Assembly: GCF_011947225.1 (NCBI RefSeq)
Contig: NZ_JAATVW010000002.1
Span: 372,001-436,000, forward strand
DNA from: Planosporangium flavigriseum
GTDB taxonomy: Bacteria; Actinomycetota; Actinomycetes; Mycobacteriales; Micromonosporaceae
Direction: 5' to 3'
Length of the DNA: 64,000 bases
Below the pieces are notes generated by a model. The model was given only the letters and a program-made list of their open reading frames with translations, did not search any database and was not told where the DNA came from. Position 1 is the stretch's first letter; every line of letters starts with the position of its first letter. This document shows positions 62,101 through 64,000 of the stretch, one piece after another. The position numbers and the translations under genes were made by a program.

Positions 62101-62399
62101 GCCTCCTCCTTGGCGACCTTGCCACCGAGCTTCTTCAGGTCGGACGCGACATTCTTGGCCTTGCCCTTGTCGGTGGCCACCATGACCGTGACCTGCTGCT
62201 CACCCTTTGCCTCCGCCTGGGCGAGCAACTGCTCGTCGTGCGAGCCCAACTTGTCGGCGGTAGCCTTAGGCGCATCGGACTGTGTGGACGGGTCGGCGTT
62301 CGCGGTGGCGACGCCCGCCAGTGAAATGGCACCTGTCGCCAGCACTGACGCGAAGAGGCCAGCGGAGAACCGCCGACCCCATGTGCGACTTCGACTCAC
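59130..62399 (-). CDS. Large secreted subtilisin-family (S8) serine protease
   Basis: 1089 residues from GTG 62399 (GGAGGAAA site). Signal peptide (RRFSAGLFASVLATGAISLA), an I9-like propeptide (VTVMVATDKGKAKNVASDL ... VRATLPTSAVRKAAKVPGIV) and a subtilase domain. Catalytic Asp194 (IGIMDSGVDLDHPSL), His371 (AQHGTHVAGI) and Ser568 (NGTSMASPQATG). A long insert sits between Asp and His. The C-terminal 450 residues are beta-sandwich domains (VTVPAGAAALQVNLSGIATG, VRIQVPANATRLDVSIGNSS), as in the large kp-43/streptomycete subtilases that use pre-peptidase-type domains. Predicted extracellular degradation of proteins. Monocistronic. Confidence 0.93.
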   Translation of the reverse strand: MSRSRTWGRRFSAGLFASVLATGAISLAGVATANADPSTQSDAPKATADKLGSHDEQLLAQAEAKGEQQVTVMVATDKGKAKNVASDLKKLGGKVAKEEADGYVRATLPTSAVRKAAKVPGIVAVGLNESIPLPKTDPESRPADASAKQSPVTGPGKDTPAANPYMPTNETGAVAFVKAHPKWDGRGVTIGIMDSGVDLDHPSLQKTSTGEDKIVDWFTATDPIADDDGTWLKMDQSFAAAGAGWKLPAGANPADYRFAQFDESIAVGEVGGDVNRDGDTADRFGILYDPATGDIRVDANQNNDFSDDPVMRPFKEKRDIGHFGTDRADTAVRDQMPFVVEYRKHVDLTPGNEKDDAFADFVNIGIVEAQHGTHVAGITAAYNMLGNPNFNGAAPGAKIVSARACSWDGGCTAVALYEGMRELVLNRHVDVVNMSIGGLPALNDGSNARAVLYNRLINDNGVQMFISAGNSGPGVNTVGDPSVATDVVSVAASVSKDTWLANYGSVVRKANNLFNFSSRGPREDGGFKPNIAAPGSAISTTPLWQPGGPVAQAGYQLPPGYSMLNGTSMASPQATGAAALLLSAAFANHKGVTPAAMRRAIYTSAKPIADVPVHAQGNGMFDVNGAWDLLKGKPIETNSFTIDAPVCTELSGFLATPNRGTGIYNRCAAGKGGQKAGQDKRYRIKLTRTSGPNKEIKHNLRWVGNDGTFKSDRSIDLPLNKTVTIEIEAEAGAGVHSAKLVVDDPKTAVADFEILNTVVVGNETKAPTYSFATSGSVDRNSFKSFFVTVPAGAAALQVNLSGIATGSQTRFIAFDPYGVPVESTSSLACYTNFSTDGCNPQERDYQNPTPGVWEIEVESRRTSPVLNNPFQLAAQVQGVTVDPAVFHIANATRGQSTAATWTAKNNFGPVNVTGKGGPLGSAFSSTPTIANHENKQVRIQVPANATRLDVSIGNSSDKAADLDLALFHLTPNGAVLVGQSADGDSEEAVSLVNPAAGTYVALIIGYAVPAGTTTYDYRDVFYSPAFGSVDVPNTPVVLANGATTTITGTVTANVAPTTGRQLFGEMTVVTDQGAVIGRGNVQIDSVSAS

Positions 62400-62724
62400 G
62401 TTTTTCCTCCGGGGGGAACGCTGCCCTGGGCATAGGGCACGTTGGTCCGCATCCTTCCGCAAGGGCGGCCATCTTTGTCACTAGGCGATTCGACGTTGTA
62501 ATCCGGTCGTGACTTTTCGATATGGCGATTGCCCACTTCGCATCTTGCCGCCCACAATGCGTCATAGGCCCTGGCCGAGCCGGGGCGCATTGATCCCCCG
62601 TTTAGACATTTCCGAGTAGGGGCACCCCATCCGGAGGCTGCGCCGACCCTATCCACGCCCTTCGGATTGGACAGCACACGGGTTAGCTGGCCAATCCGGC
62701 GTCGCACCGTACAGGGGAGAGTTC
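62400..62724. other. 325-base gap between divergent subtilisin and lipid-kinase genes
   Basis: No supported frame. The middle is AT-richer than the surroundings and should contain the divergent promoters. I see no clear operator palindrome or riboswitch. Confidence 0.4.
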
Positions 62725-63612
62725 ATGCTGGTTGTCACGAACGAACTCGCAGGGCGTACCGAAGCGGAGGCCGTCAACGAGGTCACCGCCGAACTCGGCG
62801 GAGAGTCCGCGGTCGAGGTGATCACCTGCCGCCAGGATTCCGACCTGGAATCGTTGCTGGACCGGCGGGCAGGCCGCACGGTGGTGGTCGTCGGCGGCGA
62901 TGGTTCCCTACACACTCTGCTCAGGCACCTGTGGCGGCGCGGCGAAGCTGCCGACTGCACGGTCGGCCTGGTGCCACTGGGTACCGGCAACGACTTCGCC
63001 CGCGGGGTCGGCATCCCCCTCGACCACCGCGAGGCCGCCCGCCTGGTCCGCACCGGCCAGCCCCGACCCGTCGACCTCATCGTCGACGACACCGACGGGG
63101 TGACCGTCAACGCCGTCCACGTCGGCGCGGGCGCCGAAGCCGCGATGCTGGCGCGGCCCTGGAAACGCCGCCTGCGTACGGCAGCCTTCCCGCTCGGCGC
63201 GATCGCGGCCGGTTTCTCGGTCGACGGCTGGCGGCTGCGGATCGAGGTGGACGGCAAGCTGGTAACGAGCGGCAAGCGCAAGGTACTGATGGCCGGGCTG
63301 TCGAACGCGCCATCGATCGCGGGCGGCTCCGCGCAGCTTGGCCCCGGCGCCGACCCGACCGACGGGCAGATAGAGATCACCGTGTCACTGGCGACCGGTC
63401 GGCTCGCACGCCTCGGGTACTCCCTGGCGCTGCTGCGCGGCCGCCATCCGGAGCGCTCCGACGTCATTAACCTCTCCGGCACCACCGCGACGATCAGCGG
63501 CAGCCCATTCCACGTCAACGCAGACGGGGAACTGAACGGCCCGGTACGACGGCGCGAGTGGCGAGTCGTGCCCGGCGCCTGGCGGTGTGTCCTACCTGAC
63601 GTGGCCGGCTAA
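62725..63612 (+). CDS. Diacylglycerol/lipid kinase family protein
   Basis: 295 residues from ATG (GGGGAGAG site). DAGK catalytic fold of the YegS/DgkB/LCB5 type: VVVVGGDGSLHTLLRH (ATP/metal GGDG), PLGTGNDFARGVG and the C-terminal beta-domain ending FHVNADGELNGPV, with D-G-E conserved. Phosphorylates a lipid such as diacylglycerol or a sphingoid-like base at the membrane. It lacks membrane segments. Substrate unknown. Convergent with the small GntR regulator, 6 bases apart. Confidence 0.9.
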   Translation: MLVVTNELAGRTEAEAVNEVTAELGGESAVEVITCRQDSDLESLLDRRAGRTVVVVGGDGSLHTLLRHLWRRGEAADCTVGLVPLGTGNDFARGVGIPLDHREAARLVRTGQPRPVDLIVDDTDGVTVNAVHVGAGAEAAMLARPWKRRLRTAAFPLGAIAAGFSVDGWRLRIEVDGKLVTSGKRKVLMAGLSNAPSIAGGSAQLGPGADPTDGQIEITVSLATGRLARLGYSLALLRGRHPERSDVINLSGTTATISGSPFHVNADGELNGPVRRREWRVVPGAWRCVLPDVAG

Positions 63613-63618
63613 TCGGGG

Positions 63619-63840
63619 CTAGTCGCGCTCGGTGACGAATACCCCGACGCCTTGATGCCCTTCTAGAACACCGAGCAGCTGCAGATTGTCGGTCACTTTG
63701 CGGATGGTGGCAGCGCTTACGCCGTACTGCGCGGCGAGTTCACGCGGGGTCGGCAGCTTGAATCCGGCCGGCCACTCGCTTCGGGCCACCTTGCCCTGAA
63801 TGTCTTCCATGATCGCGCGGTAGTCGTATCGGACGGGCAC
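63619..63840 (-). CDS. Small GntR-type winged-helix protein
   Basis: 73 residues from GTG 63840 (GGGGAG site). Only the DNA-binding domain is present: YDYRAIMEDIQGKVARSEWP, FKLPTPRELAAQYGVSAATI and LQLLGVLEGHQGVGVFVTER, the GntR winged helix without a C-terminal effector domain. Such short forms are common in actinomycetes; the ligand and targets are unknown. Alternative longer starts give no GntR sequence. Confidence 0.88.
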   Translation of the reverse strand: MPVRYDYRAIMEDIQGKVARSEWPAGFKLPTPRELAAQYGVSAATIRKVTDNLQLLGVLEGHQGVGVFVTERD

Positions 63841-64000
63841 GTCAACTCCCCAGCTCGGCAGGCAGAGGTACGGCGAGGTTTCCATTCGGGTCCGGGGTTG
63901 GAGCCCCCCGGCCGTTGCAGCCATCACCCCAGCTCATACGCAACTCCCCGGGGGCGAACCACTTCCGCCCCGGACCCTCCGTTCAGTTCTGGATCCTCCG
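63841..64000. other. Window end, no gene seen
   Basis: 160 bases upstream of the small GntR gene with no supported coding frame; probably its promoter region. No complete motif recognised. Confidence 0.4.

Noticed and set aside
59127..62324. A 1065-codon open frame on the plus strand opposite the large subtilisin
   Set aside because: Arg/Gly/Val-rich composition without any family motif, exactly antisense to a gene with a full catalytic triad. In high-GC DNA such frames stay open by chance.

Overview
The window is high-GC actinobacterial chromosome, most like a Micromonosporaceae member (Actinoplanes/Micromonospora-type). The reasons are: GC-rich third codon positions; many GTG starts; -10-only promoters about 6 nt before start codons (leaderless mRNAs); a DUF3263 protein; an SCO6745-family protein; a Cdc48-like AAA ATPase with a beta-barrel N domain; and a groEL without groES behind two CIRCE operators. 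Genus assignment is inference. I saw no rRNA, tRNA, CRISPR array, transposon, integrase, attachment site or replication origin. This is ordinary chromosome with no clear genomic island.

Layout. 1-2.6 kb: end of a glycosyltransferase, a frameshifted DUF4031 gene and glpD. 2.9-6.8 kb: a membrane-anchored subtilisin, a membrane dipeptidase and a small Thr/Pro/Ser-rich protein. 6.8-9.4 kb: groEL under double CIRCE control and a cold-shock gene, each with a strong terminator. 9.6-14.3 kb: an orphan paaN, a double-GNAT protein and a threonine synthase gene whose leader is a SAM-I riboswitch. 14.3-18.6 kb: an ABC-2 exporter whose ATPase is fused to a secreted-type alpha/beta hydrolase. 19-21.7 kb: the Cdc48-like ATPase, preceded by a 22-bp direct-repeat array, and DUF3263. 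21.7-24.9 kb: an amino-sugar locus (DeoR regulator, ROK kinase, nagA). 24.9-31.9 kb: an APC transporter, a DUF1232-PAP2 fusion, a substrate-binding/vWA protein, an M50-like membrane protease and an anti-sigma-factor-like sensor. 31.9-37.7 kb: nitronate monooxygenase with an SCO6745 protein, a CHRD protein and a GH9 cellulase. 37.7-43 kb: TauE/SafE, GNAT, nadK, a UBP zinc finger, xthA and a secreted TAP-like peptidase. 43-51.6 kb: PhoX, an AraC-type gene remnant, an LCP cell-wall ligase, a beta-phosphoglucomutase/GH65 phosphorylase operon and a surface protein. 51.7-64 kb: aldo/keto reductase and thioredoxin-2, a compact Rho, a divergent ROK protein, a spermidine-synthase-like protein, an AA10 LPMO, a lysozyme-like protein, a lipoprotein, a 1089-aa secreted subtilisin, a lipid-kinase-family protein and a small GntR-type regulator.

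The genes fit a saprophytic polymer degrader: GH9 and LPMO for cellulose/chitin, nagA and a kinase for amino sugars, GH65 with beta-PGM for alpha-glucosides, PhoX for phosphate, and several secreted peptidases. The most notable items are regulatory or architectural: the SAM riboswitch on thrC, the 22-bp repeats before the Cdc48 gene, the compact second-type Rho, the hydrolase-ABC fusion, and a family of long inverted repeats (several with GATC-containing arms) that punctuate gene ends.
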